Assembly: GCA_032690845.1 (NCBI GenBank) | Contig: CM064424.1 | Span: 35,653,462 to 35,717,461 of the forward strand | Source of the DNA: Eleusine coracana subsp. coracana | Taxonomy: Eukaryota > Streptophyta > Magnoliopsida > Poales > Poaceae | Direction: 5' to 3' | DNA length: 64,000 bases | Part shown: positions 22,596 to 35,947 of the stretch, in pieces | Layout: each line of letters starts with the position of its first letter | Position numbering within the stretch: the first letter of the stretch is position 1 | Notes under the pieces: generated by a model | The model's input: the letters and a program-made list of their open reading frames with translations, nothing else | What the model was told of the DNA's origin: nothing | The model's database searches: none | Translations under genes and position numbers: made by a program

Positions 22596-24319
22596 TCAGC
22601 TTTGGTTTCTGGTGTTGATGTATTTGAGCTCAACATCCCCCTTCTCAACATTATCCCTCAGGAAGTGGAATCGCACATTGATGTGTTTGACCTTACCATG
22701 TTGAATTGGGTTTTTGGCTAAGCATATGGCACTGGAGTTATCACACATGAGTGGAACACTCTTAAAGGTTAACCCATAGTCCCTCATGGTAGATACAACC
22801 CATAGGATTTGTGAGCAGCAGCTACATACTCAGCCTCTGTGGTGGATTGGGCAACACTCGACTGCTTACGAGAAGACCAACAAATTAAAGAAGTACCCAA
22901 GAAATGGCAAGTACCAGAAGTGCTCTTCCTATCAATCCTACACCTAACAATGTTCGCATCCGAATATCCAATGAGATCAAGAGATGAAGATGCAGTGTAC
23001 CAAAGACCAAACTCAAGGGTGTATTTGAGATACCTGAAGATGTGCTTGACAGCCTTGTGATGAGTCACCCTTGGGGAAGCTTGAAAGCAAGCACAAAGAC
23101 ACACTGCAAAGTGTATGTCGGTTCTTGTCGCTGTCAGGTACAAGAGGGAGCCAATCATGCTCCTGTACTCCCTTTAGTTCACCACTTCACAGTCTTCATC
23201 AGGGTAAAGTGCCATTGTAGTGGACATTGGTGTAGACAACGGCTTCACATTGACCATGTCGAACTTCTTCAGGAGATCCTTTGTGTACTTGGCATGATGT
23301 ATGAAAGTGCCTTGCTTGCACTGCTTGATTTGAAGTCCAAGAAAGAAGGTAAGCTCGCCCATCATTGACATCTAAAATTCACTTTCCATGGCTTCTTGAT
23401 ATATGGACACAAGAACATGAGAGGAACCACCAAAGATTAATATCATCCACGTAAATCTGAACCATTCGAAAGTCATTGCCATGCCTGAGAGTGAACAAGG
23501 TTTTATTAACACACCCCATGACATAACCACGCTCTAGCAAGAAAGTCTTAAGCCTAGCATACCATGCCCTAGGTGCTTGCTTTTGCCCGTACAAAGCCTT
23601 CTGAAGCTTGTACATACGGTTTGGGTATTTGTGGTGCTCAAAGCCAGGTGGTTGTTTTACATAAATCTCTTCCTCTATGAAACCATTTAGGAAGGCACTC
23701 TTGACATCCATTTGATAGAGTCTAATGGCCTTAGAGGCAGCAAATGCAAGCAAGATCCTAATTGCTTCTATGCGTGCAACAGGAGCAAATGTTTCCCCAT
23801 AGTCTAAGCTCTCCACATGACTGAAACCCTAGGCAACAAGACTAGCCTTGTTTCTAACAACCTCACCATCTTCCCCATGCTTATTTTTAAACACCCATTT
23901 GGTTCCTATGACATTGACACCAACAGGAGGCTCTACTAGGATCCACACTTTGTTTCTCTCAAAGTCCTCCAACTCCTCATGCATGGCATTAACTCAATGT
24001 TCGTCAGATAGTGCGTGTCCAACATCCCGGGGTTGAAAGGTTGCAATAAAGAGAGAATTGGTAAAGCAGGCGAGATGTGCAGACCTTGACCTTGTTGTCC
24101 TCTCATAGAGATTATCGATCATTTGTTGAGGTGGATGATGCTGAATGTGGTGAGGGGCCTCTCTCTCTCAGAGTGTACCTCCCCGTCAACCACAGCTGGA
24201 GCTCACTCAACAGCTGCTGAAGTAGATGTAGAAGCTTCTGGACCCTCTGCTAGAGTGGTGATGGCAGCAGGAACAAGCTCAGATGAGAGATGAAGTGAAT
24301 CATCATCATCATCATCATC
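22596..24319 (-). pseudogene. pol: Copia H reverse transcriptase and RNase H remnant
   Basis: The minus strand shows the copia reverse transcriptase motifs LDYGETFAPVAR, YQMDVKSAFLNG, YKLQKALYGQKQAPRAWY and the catalytic YVDDI (about 23441-23460). The reading frame breaks shortly after it. ELTFFLGLQIKQ, GSLLYLTATRTDI, GYSDA, KSTSGTCHFLG and STTEAEYVAA follow; the last ones carry RNase H catalytic Asp and Glu. The end is VKHINVRFHFLRD. At least three frame changes and several stops are present. The first part (24319-23850) is a linker with an Asp run encoded by (GAT)n; it continues the integrase tail found at 39723. Confidence 0.88.
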
Positions 24320-24324
24320 AAAGC
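24320..24324. other. Target-site duplication of element E, left copy (AAAGC)
   Basis: AAAGC directly before TGTGACACC is repeated at 39718-39722 directly after the last CACCACA. The two halves of the copia H linker meet across it. Confidence 0.92.
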
Positions 24325-27300
24325 TGTGACACCCTAGGTGTCTCATTTCTGTTTAACAAACATGCTAAGCACAAATCATGAATTACCTAGCATGAAATGA
24401 TAAGAGCCCACTTATTGAATTAATTTCCAGGTAATTAAAGCAAACCAATTTCTGAGCCAAATAAAATTTTATTATACAACTTGTGCCAAATAAATTCATA
24501 ATCATATTAGTAATATTAAAATAGAATATTATGAATTTATTGGGCATATTATCTAATTAGCTAGACCTATAATTAATTAATTAATTCTTAAGCAACTATT
24601 TAATGCATTTATTAAATTCTGGAAACATTTTTATAAAAATAACAAATAAACTTCACCAGAGTGTTCTCCACCATTTAAATAGTTAGCCCACCAAATTTCA
24701 CCATTTTAGGAAATTCCTAGCTATTTTATTATGATTTATTAAAAACCAGCTTTGACTAGGGATTTGTTTGCACTAAATCTTTTCTTCCAGGGGGTGCAGC
24801 GCAAAAACTCCCTCTCCTTCCTCCTCACTGGCGCAGAGCCCTGCCGGCTTCGCTCTGCCGCACGGCAATGCCGGCGCACCGCTCGGGCCTTCTTCACTCC
24901 CAGCCTCGGGACCGTGCGCGCTACAGCCCCTCTGCTCTCCGTCGTGAGCTCGCCCAACGGTCGCCTTTCTCCCTCTCCGCATGCCATTGCCATGACCGGA
25001 AAACCTCTAATTCCCGCCGCGTCTCCCACTCTCGTCCCCCACTCACTATTTCCTCCGGTGAGCTCCTCCACCGCTGGCCAAATTGACCATTCTCGGTGAG
25101 CCTCGTCGTCTCACTCTTCTTTGCTCACCAGCGCAAACATTTAGCGCATCTCTCTGACCTTTTCTTCCTCTGTTTCTCCACCCAAAGTCACCGGTATTCT
25201 ACTTTTCCCCAGTCCCATCCAGTCGCCCCGGTCACCAAGCCGCCTCATCGATGATCTATGCTCCGGCCCTCCTCGGCAAACTCCGACCTCGTGCCGCTCT
25301 TCCCCGTCGCCTCGTGATGCTTTAGGAGCAAACGACGCTGGATTTGGTGTCCTGTGCTGAAAACGCGACGTCGCCGAACCTTCAACCTCTGCCGCCTCTC
25401 GACGTTGGCACCCCTCTGGTGAACTACCTCCCCCGCTAACCCCTCCAACCAAAGCGCCTCGGCTAGTAGTCCGTTTTCCCGCCATCGTGACGAGCTTCCC
25501 CCGTCCCCAGCCGCCGGCGGCGAGCCCTCCAGCAAGCTCTGGTGTTGCTGACACACTGACTTGGCACAGCCGACATGGCGCCCATGTGGCTCCGACGTGG
25601 CTCCTGTGTGCCACTGATGTGTCATTAGTTAAAAGCCAAAAATGCCTAGAAATCCCCAGAAATTGCAAGATATTTTGGAAAATCATAACAAATTGAATAT
25701 AAATCCAAAGGAGCCCAAATAAATTCTGTTTGACTCATCTTGAAGAGCTCTATTTTAGTAAAATGATAAATCACTGCCTCTGTACATATATTTTTATCAA
25801 TATATTAAAATGTCCAAACAATAAATAATTCATCAGAAATTCTAGGAGTAAAATTAAATCCTAATTTTTGGCATGCTTAGTAAATACATAATTATCTACC
25901 ACCACAATTTTTGGTTTAGTAAAATATGAATTTTTTAGGAACTAGAATTTAATTAGTGTGTTTGCTTAAATTAATTCTAGTAATTATTCGGGAAATAATT
26001 TGCCCATGCCACTTAGCCTAAAATTCACTGATATAAGTCTCTGTACACAGTAAATCACACATGTCCAGGAACATAAATTTACTTAAGTAATTAATTTAAT
26101 TGCTCATATCACTCTTTTACTTTGTTTAAATGCATAAAAGAATGTATGTACCTAAATTCTTAATTAACAAACCAACTTCTCTGAAGCATATGGCTTCGAG
26201 AATATAATAATAATTTTAATTGACATTAAAATACAAGGTGCTTGCATGCATCATATCATTTCCAATCAACGGTATATCGATAATGCCATTAATACAATTC
26301 GATCATAGAGGCAACGATGGCCAGGAGCAAGATAAGGATATTTAGAAGGACCTTGATCCTCAGGAACAAGAAATTGTAGTTGCTAGCACTAACATCGATC
26401 CACGCAAGCCCCGGTTTACATTCGCCTTTTTCATAAAGTTTGCTAGTTTTCAATATTACTAGTGTCTGTGATGATTGTTGCATTAGGTCACAGGAGTTTA
26501 TTGGAACCCACTTTGCATGATACCCAAATGACCTACGCCACTATCATTAGAACTTTGGTAGTATAGGTACTACGTCGCTATGCTTAGTAATTGCTAGACT
26601 CGGTAGATATCATTACTAAGAAATGAACTTGACCACTAGAATGGGAATTAATAAAAGAAGTTTATTTTGATGTTATAACCAGGCATGGATGATGCATGTG
26701 TAGGTTTCTAGCAACACATGGGTGTTGACTGCGGTAGCCCTGCCTTGTCGAACCTAGGACCCGTCCGTGGTCGGCCCCTTGGTCAAGTATTGAACAGTAC
26801 CGAATGCATGCTAGTCTATAGGCACTAGTAAACTGATGTAGCATTGGCACGACAATGAGGACGGTACCTAGTACAGTGGTCGTTGACCCTTCTGCTCCTG
26901 GAGTGGGAAGTTCATACCGTGAAGTACTATTGGCAGAACGGCATGCCCACTCGCTGAGACTGGACCCGGACCAAGTTGTTTTTCGTCCTTGCGAAAGGTT
27001 GCCATATACGACCTTAATTGGTGTGTATGTATCGTGTTTTTCGGGTTTCCCAGCTGGTGTAAATCCATTGCAATTGCTGTCCCTCGCTGTAATGAGTACC
27101 ACTTGGTCACTGAGTCGTCACGTAGTTGCACATGGTACTTGAAAATCGATTATGATGCTTATGGTTGATGTTACTATTATTTCTCTTATGTTGCCTCTAC
27201 TTTATGTATTTCTTTATTACCTTATTGTTGCAACTAAAGTAACAATTCTGCTCTACCCAATTAAGTTGAGAACTAAAACTTAATAGAACTAATAGGTTGC

Positions 27301-27759
27301 TTAGTGCGAGTACTTTTAAGCAATCCACCTATTAGAGCCATTGCATGTCTAGGCGTCCGACGGGTAAGACTTGCTGAGTAATTAGTACTCAGGCTTTGTG
27401 CCACCATTGTTTTTCAGGTAATGAAGATCTAGAACTGCCTGTAGATGAGCTGCCCTGGGACATGCAGGTCCCTGAGGGTTGGACCGCCCACTGGGAGTCC
27501 GACTCACCGCCGCAGTATTGATGTGTGTTGCTAGAGTGATGGTTCTTCGGGCATGAACCATTACTATGTTGTATTGTCGAGCTCCTAGCTTCTTATCGTG
27601 ATTTGCTTCCGCTGTTTTCAAAACATTATGAACTTGTAATATTCCACTACACTCTGATGATTTGTAATATTCAACTTAAATTCGAACCGATGTTGTATTA
27701 TCAAGTGTCTGCGTTATCAGCACCGTCGGGACCTCAATCCTTCGGGAAGGGGCACCACA
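24325..27759 (+). repeat. Element E, 5' LTR (3435 bp)
   Basis: It starts TGTGACACCCTAGG and ends GGGGCACCACA. The flanks are AT-rich, while about 24770-25600 is strikingly GC-rich. Compared with the 3' LTR it lacks a block of about 276 bp at about 25054. The long frames across the GC-rich part, on both strands, recur in the other LTR and show no known domain. Confidence 0.9.
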
Positions 27760-27761
27760 GC

Positions 27762-27774
27762 TGGTATCAGAGCC
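27762..27774 (+). other. Primer-binding site of element E
   Basis: TGGTATCAGAGCC begins two bases after the LTR. It is complementary to the 3' end of initiator tRNA-Met. Confidence 0.92.
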
Positions 27775-29090
27775 GAGGTCCATGATAATACAACAAATAA
27801 ATCGTATTTTCAAAAACTATGACGTTTGTGGGTGAGGATACGTTAGTATTGCCCATATAGATAATAGGGTGGTGACAAAGCTAACCTGGGTTATGTTTGT
27901 TTACATTACTTGCATCTACGGCTTCTTCAATGAAGGTACGTGCATGCTTAACCGACACGCTTGATATTGGTGCCTGTGCTCGTAGGCGGATACGAGACAC
28001 TATTGGCTCGTGACTTATCACGGGGCGATCCTTTCCCATGGATCGTTACTAGTAGAATTGTGCTTATTTTTGTAGTTTCTTTTGAATTTGATGTATTGTT
28101 TCTGCAATGGATCTTCTGCAGGTACACTAACGCCGTTAATATAACATTTAGAATGACTTACGTGTTGAGTGCGGATTGTCATCAAGTATCCGTGCCGCTA
28201 AGTATCGGCAAAGATAGGCGTTGTGTTGTGAGGAATGATAGGTCAATAAAACAAATGTTTTGCATCGAATGTTTTGCATCATGCATCCCATTATAACTAA
28301 ACAAAAATATGGTTCTCTCCTTGCTCACCAATCTCTGAATAAAAAAAATTCTAAACATGATATTAATTTGTTCTGAATAACAAGGTTAACAAGAATCTGT
28401 CCTGTTTTTAGCTGCCAACTTCAAAATTTCATAACTATTAATTTACTCAACCAAATAAGGCATACAAATACTTTTCAGAAAGGTCACAACATCTCCTGCC
28501 ACCTAGAATTTAAATTAAAATTCGATCATAAAAGTAACAACCTCAGAAACAAGGAACAAGTACAATCTGTCCACTCACTGTTTTCAGCAAGACCTTGAAC
28601 TTAAAAATTTCATAACTAAAGTTGTACTTCGAATTTGCAAGAGCTTGAACCCAATCTGGAAAGACCTTGAAGTCTATTTCCATCTCCATTAGGTTTCATA
28701 ATTTTGTTGTGTTCCCTCTGTCTAGTAGATCCAAAACACTCAGCCTCTATCATCCTGAACCAGAATCTGCCAACCTGCACTTGCAAAATTCATAAGTCCA
28801 GATTTACTTGGGATTTTTGAGAGTATAAATACAATCTGGAAAGCTGTGAAAGTGTAGTATAACTTGGTTCTAGACCCCAATTTTTAAGACCTTGTTTTCT
28901 GTTCGAAATACCCACTTTTCTGACTGTTGTACAGTCAAGACAGAATTTGTTTTAAAACCCATTACCGTATTATTGGCCCTTGAGGCTGAAAAATGTGAAC
29001 TAAAACCTTGTTTCTGTATTTTATAGCACTTTATATGAAATGCATTGTTACTCATGGAACACTATACTCACCATTGGGTTTATGTTCCAG
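27775..29090 (+). other. Leader of element E with diverged repeats
   Basis: No coding sequence is recognised before the first accessory ORF. Between about 28390 and 28800 a phrase of the type GAATCTGTCC ... AAAATTTCATAACT recurs three to four times with spacings near 180 bp, suggesting an old tandem duplication. A frame at 27961-28296 has a counterpart in E-prime (minus strand, 13072-13506), but both copies are near-identical leader DNA and I see no domain. Confidence 0.65.
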
Positions 29091-30007
29091 ATGGGTGACC
29101 ATGGTTTATAGGAGCTTTCGCACGACGGGTGGTGCTACGCCACCGGTCTCCACCACTATGGCTTTCCTACACTTTTGTGGGATCTTCTATGCTTGCTAGG
29201 CTACGACGAGCCACCCTCCTACAAGGGCCACGAGATCCGCCGCCACGGTGTGACTCTTGCAGAGGTGCACATCAGCGTGCGCACTGACCCGCGCAACCTT
29301 GACATGGCGGGTATGGAGAGCACGACGACTTGTGGGAGCCTTCGTGAGGGCTTGGAGAGGGTCACCCATAGGGCTCTCACCCACTTCTGCCGGTGCCACA
29401 TAGTAGCGCTCTCTAGGACTCCATTTGGGATGATCCCCATCTGGCACCAGACCAACCCGGTCTGGCAGAGGCGTGTGAGGCGCATCGGCCGCGACGACTA
29501 CTCGACGTACCACGCGGGGTACCACCATGTGTCCTACTACTACGAGTACCTCCTCAACTTGGATGAGGAGCTAGCAGCAATAGCAGGATCCTACTGGCTG
29601 AGGCCGAGCAGGTCTGAGTATAGAGGAATGATGTGCAGGCACAGGCTGACGCACAGTAGAGAGAGATTCAGCGGCTGACCGCTGCTCCTGAGGCGAGTGA
29701 GACTCGCATTACTAAGGTGACTGGACAGCGCGACACCCTCGCACAAGAGGTTGACAGACATGGAGTGATCATGCAGCAGCACGCCAACCACAACGAGCAC
29801 CTACAACATTAGTTGATGGCTGCACAGCACGAGATAGAGCTTATGGGAGAGGATTTAGAGACCCTGGCTTAGGAGAACCAGGGCCTACAGCAGCAGCTAG
29901 AGGCGGCCCTTGCACCACCGGCAGCACCGGAGGAGGAGGAGCCGTGGGAGGATATGGACGAGGAGTCTGACATAGACTACGAGGCGCCAACCGGAGGCAG
30001 GACTTAG
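29091..30007 (+). pseudogene. Element E accessory ORF1 (unknown function), degraded
   Basis: An ATG at 29091 is followed by a TAG six codons on. The frame then stays open to about 29600 and encodes a globular segment with LLGYDEPPSY, IRRHGVTLAEVHI, ALTHFC and YHHVSYYYEYL. After a frame change near 29600 a coiled-coil-like, Gln-rich segment follows (EIQRLTAAPEA, QQQLEAAL), then an acidic tail (EEEEPWEDMDEESD) ending at the TAG at 30005. Three TAG codons interrupt the coil. The layout of globular domain, coil and acidic tail is the same as in ORF2, and aligned motifs show that the two are paralogues. I do not recognise the domain as Gag, Pol or Env. I recall similar unnamed proteins from grass genomes but cannot verify this. 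Confidence 0.75.
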
Positions 30008-30282
30008 GAGGATCATGGTAGACTAGATTAATCTCTGTAGTCTGGACCGGTTGGGTAGGTAGCTATTGTCGACCACGTGAGGATGTGGTATTTTGGGGGA
30101 TCACTATGTGAGATGCTTTTGTAACTCGATGGTCACAAGTTCCGAGTTTATGTACTTAAGGCTATGATGACTCATGATATGTATTGGTTGTATCCTTTCC
30201 GCTATTGTTGTTGCACCAGAGTTTCATAAAGAATTCTAGCTTGATAGTACTCTTTGACTCAATCGAAGTACTTTCCTTGTAT

Positions 30283-31182
30283 ATGGCTGAAAACACCAAT
30301 CAACCACCACCAGGTTGGGAGATCACCGACGGCCTGGAGTTCATAGGGATGGTTCACCTGTTTTGGAGAGTTCTCCAGAGATTTGGATATTCCATTCCTC
30401 CCACCTATGTTGGCAAGGGATTTCTGGAGCATGGAGTTCCCTCATGTGTCATCCATGTGGCGGTTCCCGCCAATTACTCGGTCATTCCCGCATGGGAATC
30501 TTGGACCATTAGCGTCATCGGGATAGACCTGCCTTCCACCTGGAATGTAGCTGCATTCAAGGCACTTACTCAGTTCTGTGAAGACCACAAGCATGATGTT
30601 GCTGGAACACCCATCGCCTTGCTACCCATTAATGATGTGATGGATTTCGAGTGGATTAGGTGTGTGGATTTCATCTTTGATCCAAACCATCGCCACCATG
30701 GTCTTATGCTGCCCATAATAGAGTATTATGGCTTATCCACTTTCGCCTTGTACACAAACTTGTGCTGGCGTCTGGATGTATTCCATGCTGCACTTCGACT
30801 TTCTGAAGTTGAAAAACAAGCTAAGGATGAAGAAATTGTAGAACTAAACTAGCAAATCCAAGCCAAGAATGAAGAGATGGATGCGATTATAGAAGAACAT
30901 GACCAAGCCTTGCAGGATGCAGCAGATTTTGAGCATGACATGATTGAGGCTCAAGATGTCTTGAACGCATTCAAGGCTGCCCATCTTCCTATTGAAGGGA
31001 ATTGGGATGAGATCTTCATAGAGTATGGAGAACAAGACGATGTGGAGATGGCACGTGCCGGTATTGATGACGTGGAAATGATGGATTTGGAGGAACCAGA
31101 AGAACCTATGGAACCAGAAGGACCAGAAGAACCTATGGAACCAGAAGGACCAAAACAGCCGGAAGACTTAGTCCAGCAGTAG
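30283..31182 (+). pseudogene. Element E accessory ORF2 (unknown function), one in-frame stop
   Basis: The ATG at 30283 opens 299 codons broken only by TAG at 30850-30852 (codon 190). The globular part (about residues 10-170) has FWRVLQRFGYSIPPTY, FLEHGVPSCVIHV, KALTQFCEDH, VAGTPIALLPIN and HHGLMLPIIEYYGL. A coiled segment (LRLSEVEKQAKDEE, then IEEHDQALQDAADFEHD) and an acidic, Pro-rich tail with a repeated EEPMEPEGP unit follow. It is a paralogue of ORF1, about 275 bp downstream of it, and ends about 290 bp before gag. The ORF start at 30184 is upstream of the conserved part, so I prefer 30283. Function is unknown; the coil and acidic tail suggest protein interaction rather than catalysis. 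Confidence 0.78.
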
Positions 31183-31470
31183 ATGATTCGCTACACCCCT
31201 ATGTGCGGTCGTGTAGTGTATGTATCCCTAGTTCGATGTAGGAGTGTGAATCTTGCATAATGTGTCAGCAATACCATAGTTAGGCGTTGGCACATATATG
31301 TAAGGAAGCGCGTGATGATGTCCTTTAACAACCATGTAGACTGAATTGAATTAATGGAGATGGTTGTCATTCTGAATTTTTATTCGTGTTTCTACGGATT
31401 TGTATTCTTGCACATGTGCTTTAAGGATTATTTTGAGAAATAACTAATGTGCAACCGTATAAATTGCAGC

Positions 31471-34400
31471 ATGGTGCATACTCGGAATCAGGAAGATCCT
31501 GAGAGCTCTCAACAAGGAGCTAATGCTGAGCCCTCGCTAGCTGAGGTCTTAGCTGCTGTGCTCAACTGGCAGCAAAATGACTCTGAGCTACTTTGTCGAA
31601 TGGTCGACATCACGACCCATCTGGCTGGACAAGGAGGCAACCGCCACAACAATAACCAGCCCCGACAGAGCAACTACTCAGATTTTCTTGGTACCCATCC
31701 ACCAACCTTCGAGCATGCCAGAGAGCCACTGGACGCTGACCACTGGCTACGCCAGACCGAGTCTAAATTCGGTCTGCTAGAATGCACTAAGCACTAGAAG
31801 GTGCTATTCGCCGCCCAACAACTCCAAGGCTCTGCTAGCGCCTCGTGGGCGAACTATGAAGCTTCTCTGCCCGCTGGACGCCGCGTTGAATGGAATGACT
31901 TCAAGACTGCATTTTGTGCTCATTTCATCCCCGCTAGAAGGGAGGAATGTCCTCCAATATTCTGAAGCTTTCAATTATCTTGCTCAGTATGCCACTGAGT
32001 ATGTTAATACCGACGAGAAGAAAAGATACGCATTCCTGCGTGGGATGAATGCCACGCTCAAGGAACGCCTGACTTGGCAGACAACCGGTACATACAACGA
32101 CTTGGTCAATGTTGCTATTGTCTAGGAAGGCGCCATGCACCAAGTTGAAGAAGAAGATCGCAAGAGGAAGGCCCCTGCTAGTGCCACTGCTGCCCCGCAG
32201 GGGAAGCATCACCTGATTTGTACTTCCCCCACCGGACAGCGTTTCCGGGCATCACCAGAGCAACAGTTTTAGCGACAGTTTGGTCAGAACTACTCGAGGC
32301 CCCCACAGTAACAGAACTTCCTACCTCGTGCACCATACCAGCAGCAGAACAATCAGCAGCAAGGGAACCAGAATGCTCGTGCCCCATCGCCTGCTGATCA
32401 AGGAAGCAACTACCCATGCTACAATTGTGGTCGTACCGGCCATTTTGCTAAGAACTGCACTGCACTAAGGCAATACAATAACAACACCAAACTGCATCAG
32501 AACCAGAACAAGACTATGAATGCACCGTCTTGTGGTGCCCAAGTGAACAACACCAATGCTGAAAATATTCCTCAGGGCGAACCCGTGCTGACCGGTACGC
32601 TCTCGCTCTATCGCCAGCCTATCCTTGCACTTTTTGATTCTGGTGCTACGCATAATTTCATTAGCCAAGCATGTGTGCAAAAATTTAATCTTCAACCCCA
32701 GACTATAGAAAAATGCTACATAGTTCGTTCCCCCGCTAGACAAATCCGTGCCAATCAAATAGTATGCAAAGCTCCACTAGAAATAAATGAGAAAATCTAC
32801 CCCACCGATTTTATCATGCTTAGTCACCAAGGAATTGATTAGATTTTGGGTATGTTCTGGATGAAAACCCATAGAGCCATGCTAGACATCGAGCCCCGTA
32901 TCATTCACATCAACTCTCCTTTGCATGGAAAAGACACAATTTCTTTAAACATCAATTCATCGAAAGCCTTGGTTGTCCATCACTTGGAAGGGCAATCACT
33001 CAAGAACATTCATATTGTTTGTGAGTTTCCAGATGTGTTTCCCAAAGATATCTCTAGCCTACCGCCTGACCGTGACATGGAATTTAAGATAGAGCTACAG
33101 CCAGGAACTTCTCCGATATCTCGTCGACCCTATAAGATGGCCCCGAATGGGTTGGCCAAATTGATAAAGCAATTGAATGAGTTATTGGAAAAGGAATTCA
33201 TTTGCCCAAGCACTTCACCTTGAGGCTGCCCTGCTATTTTTGTGAAGAAGAAGGACAAATCTCTACATCTGGTTGTTGACTATTGGCCACTGAATGAAGT
33301 CATGATCAAAAATAAGTACCCGTTGCCCTAAATTGATATCCTTTTTGATCAATTGGTGGGTGCCATGGTCTTTTCCAAGATCGACCTTCGCTCGGGTTAC
33401 CATCAGATAAGGAATAGAGCAGAAGATATTCCGAAGACCGCCTTCTCTACTAGGGATGGGCTATTCGAGTACCTAGTAATGTCCTTCGGATTGACAAACG
33501 CTCCAGCCCATTTCATGTACCTCATGAATTCGGTATTCATGCTAGAGTTGGACAAATTTGTGGTAGTATTCATTGATGACATCCTCATCTATTCAAAGTC
33601 CAAGGAAGAGCATGCCGAACATCTTCGCATTGTTCTTCAACGCCTCCGAGATCACAAGCTGTATGCAAAATTCAGCAAGTGCGAATTTTGGTTGGACCAT
33701 GTGCCATTTCTTGGTCACATAGTTTCTGTAGAAGGTATCTCGGTGGACCCTGGCAAAGTTCAAGATGTGCTAGATTGGAAGCCACCGAAGGCAGTTCACC
33801 AAGTACGCAGTTTCCTCGGGCTAGCCGGATATTATCGTAGGTTCATTCGAAACTTTTCTCGGCTGACCAAACCCATCACGGAGCTGCTGAAAAAGGAGAA
33901 ATGGTTCCATTGGAACAACAGTTGTGAAGAAGCATTTCAAGTATTAATGAAATTATTGACCACTGCCCCAGTATTGGCTCAACCAGACATCACCAAGCCG
34001 TTCGACGTATATTGTTATGCGTCTGGGACGGGACTTGGATGTGTGCTCATGCAAGAAGGTTGTGTCATAGCCTATGCATCTCGACAGCTACGGAAGCATG
34101 AAGGGCACTATCCAACTCATGATTTGGAGCTAGCTGTAGTTGTACTTGCACTGAAAATATGGAGGCATTATTTGCTCGGCAACTTAGTGCACATCTACAC
34201 AGACCATAAGAGCTTGAAATATATCTTCACCCAGACTGATCTGAACATGAGACAACATCGGTGGCTAGCACTGATTAAGGATTATAACCTGGAGATTCAT
34301 TATCATCCAGGAAAGGCCAATGTAGTCACTGATGTGTTAAGTAGGAAGGTACACTACAACCACTTAATGCTGGAATATCACAATGACGACGATGACATCA

Positions 34401-35914
34401 CTACGTCAGAACCTGGCCTTCATGTTTCACCTGCTGTTGTGATTAGCAACCTAAGTGTACATTCTACTATTTGTGAAGAAATCATTGCTGCACAGAAAAA
34501 GGATGTTGGTATGACTCATATCCGTCAAAACATTAAAGATGGTAAGGCAAAGTGTTTCACCCAAGACTCAGACGGTACTCTATGGTTCGATAACCGTTTA
34601 GTAGTACCAAAAGACTTCGAACTCCGACGGAAGATCTTGGATGAAGCACATCACTCCAAATATTCTATCCTTCCTGGTAGTAATAAAATATACCAAGACT
34701 TGAAGAAGAATTTTTGGTAGACAAGGATGAAGCAAGAAGTTGCTCGATATGTCGCAGAATGCGATACTTGTCAGAGAGTTAAGGCTGATCATTTGAAACA
34801 GGCTGGATTACTTCAACCATTGAGTATTCCCGCCTGGAAATAGGAAGACATCAGCATGGATTTTATTGTTGGTCTCCCTCTCACCTCTCGGAAGCATGAT
34901 TCATTTTGGGTCGTTGTGGACCGACTCACAAAATCTGCCCACTTCCTACCGATCAATAACACCTACAAGATAAAGCAATATGCAGAACTATACATAGCAA
35001 GAATTCTATGTCTTCATGGAGTACCCAAGACCATTGTTATAGATCGTGGCTCGTAGTTTGTCGCTCATTTCTAGGAACAACTGCATGCCTCTCTGGGTAC
35101 CAAGTTGATTCGGAGTTAGGCTTACCATGCCTCTACTGATGGACAAACCGAACGTGTCAACCAGATTTTGGAAGATATGCTTAGAGCATGTGTTTTAACA
35201 CATGGTGATAATTGGGATGAGTATTTGCCTTATGCAGAATTCTCATACAATAATAGTTACCAAGAGAGTCTAAAAATGTCACCATTTGAAGCACTCTATG
35301 GTCACAGTTGTAGAACACCGCTAAACTGGTCTGAATCTGGAGAAAGAGTAACCTTTGGTCCTGACCTTGTCAAGGATGCTAAAGAAAAGGTTCGTACCAT
35401 TCAAGCAAATCTTAAAGCTGCTAAATGTCGTCAAGAGAAGTATGCAAACAGACGACGTAGGCCACTATATTTCAACAAGGGTGACTACGTCTATCTTCGA
35501 GTATCGCCTATGAAGGGTATCCAATGGTTTGGAGTCAAAGGAAAGTTAGCTCCCCGTTATATTGGACCGTTCCAAATTTTGGAACGATGTGGAAATGTAG
35601 CCTATAAGCTGGAGTTACCCACAAATCTATCTGGGGTTCATCACACCTTTCATGTCTCTCAGCTAAAGCGGTGACTCAAACCACCCATCGACAAAATCTT
35701 GGAAGAATATGACCAACTTCAACCCGATCTCACATACTCCGAACAACCCATAAGGATCCTCGATGAGAAAGAGCACACAACCCATAATAAAACCCTCAAA
35801 TTCTACAAAGTTCAATGGAGTAACCACTCAGAGGACGAGTCTACTTGGGAATCGGAAGAATTTCTGAGTACTCACTACCCGGAATTTTGGTCGTCATACA
35901 CAGGTATGTTTTGA
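31471..35914 (+). pseudogene. gag-pol: Element E gag-pol with chromodomain, degraded
   Basis: In order: Gag from ATG 31471 (frameshift with a small loss near 31950), zinc knuckle CYNCGRTGHFAKNC (32417-32458), protease FDSGATHNF (about 32633), reverse transcriptase to about 33900 with catalytic FIDDILIYS (DD at 33575-33580), RNase H, integrase (zinc region about 34640-34790; SMDFIVGL, VIDRGS, TERVNQ), and a chromodomain (about 35740-35885, YKVQW and ESTWE). The RNase H motif normally read CDAS is CYAS here (Tyr at 34016-34018), so the first catalytic Asp is lost. About 13 stop codons occur from 31795 on, most at Gln or Trp positions. The chromodomain and motif set fit the Tekay/Del lineage. 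Confidence 0.92.
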
Positions 35915-35947
35915 CCATCGTACTTCCCTCTAGTTTGCCTTGTTCTT

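Noticed and set aside
25141..25686. 181-codon minus-strand ORF in the GC-rich part of the E LTR
   Set aside because: Similar frames appear on both strands in both LTRs simply because the block is GC-rich and stop-poor. No domain or start context supports a gene.
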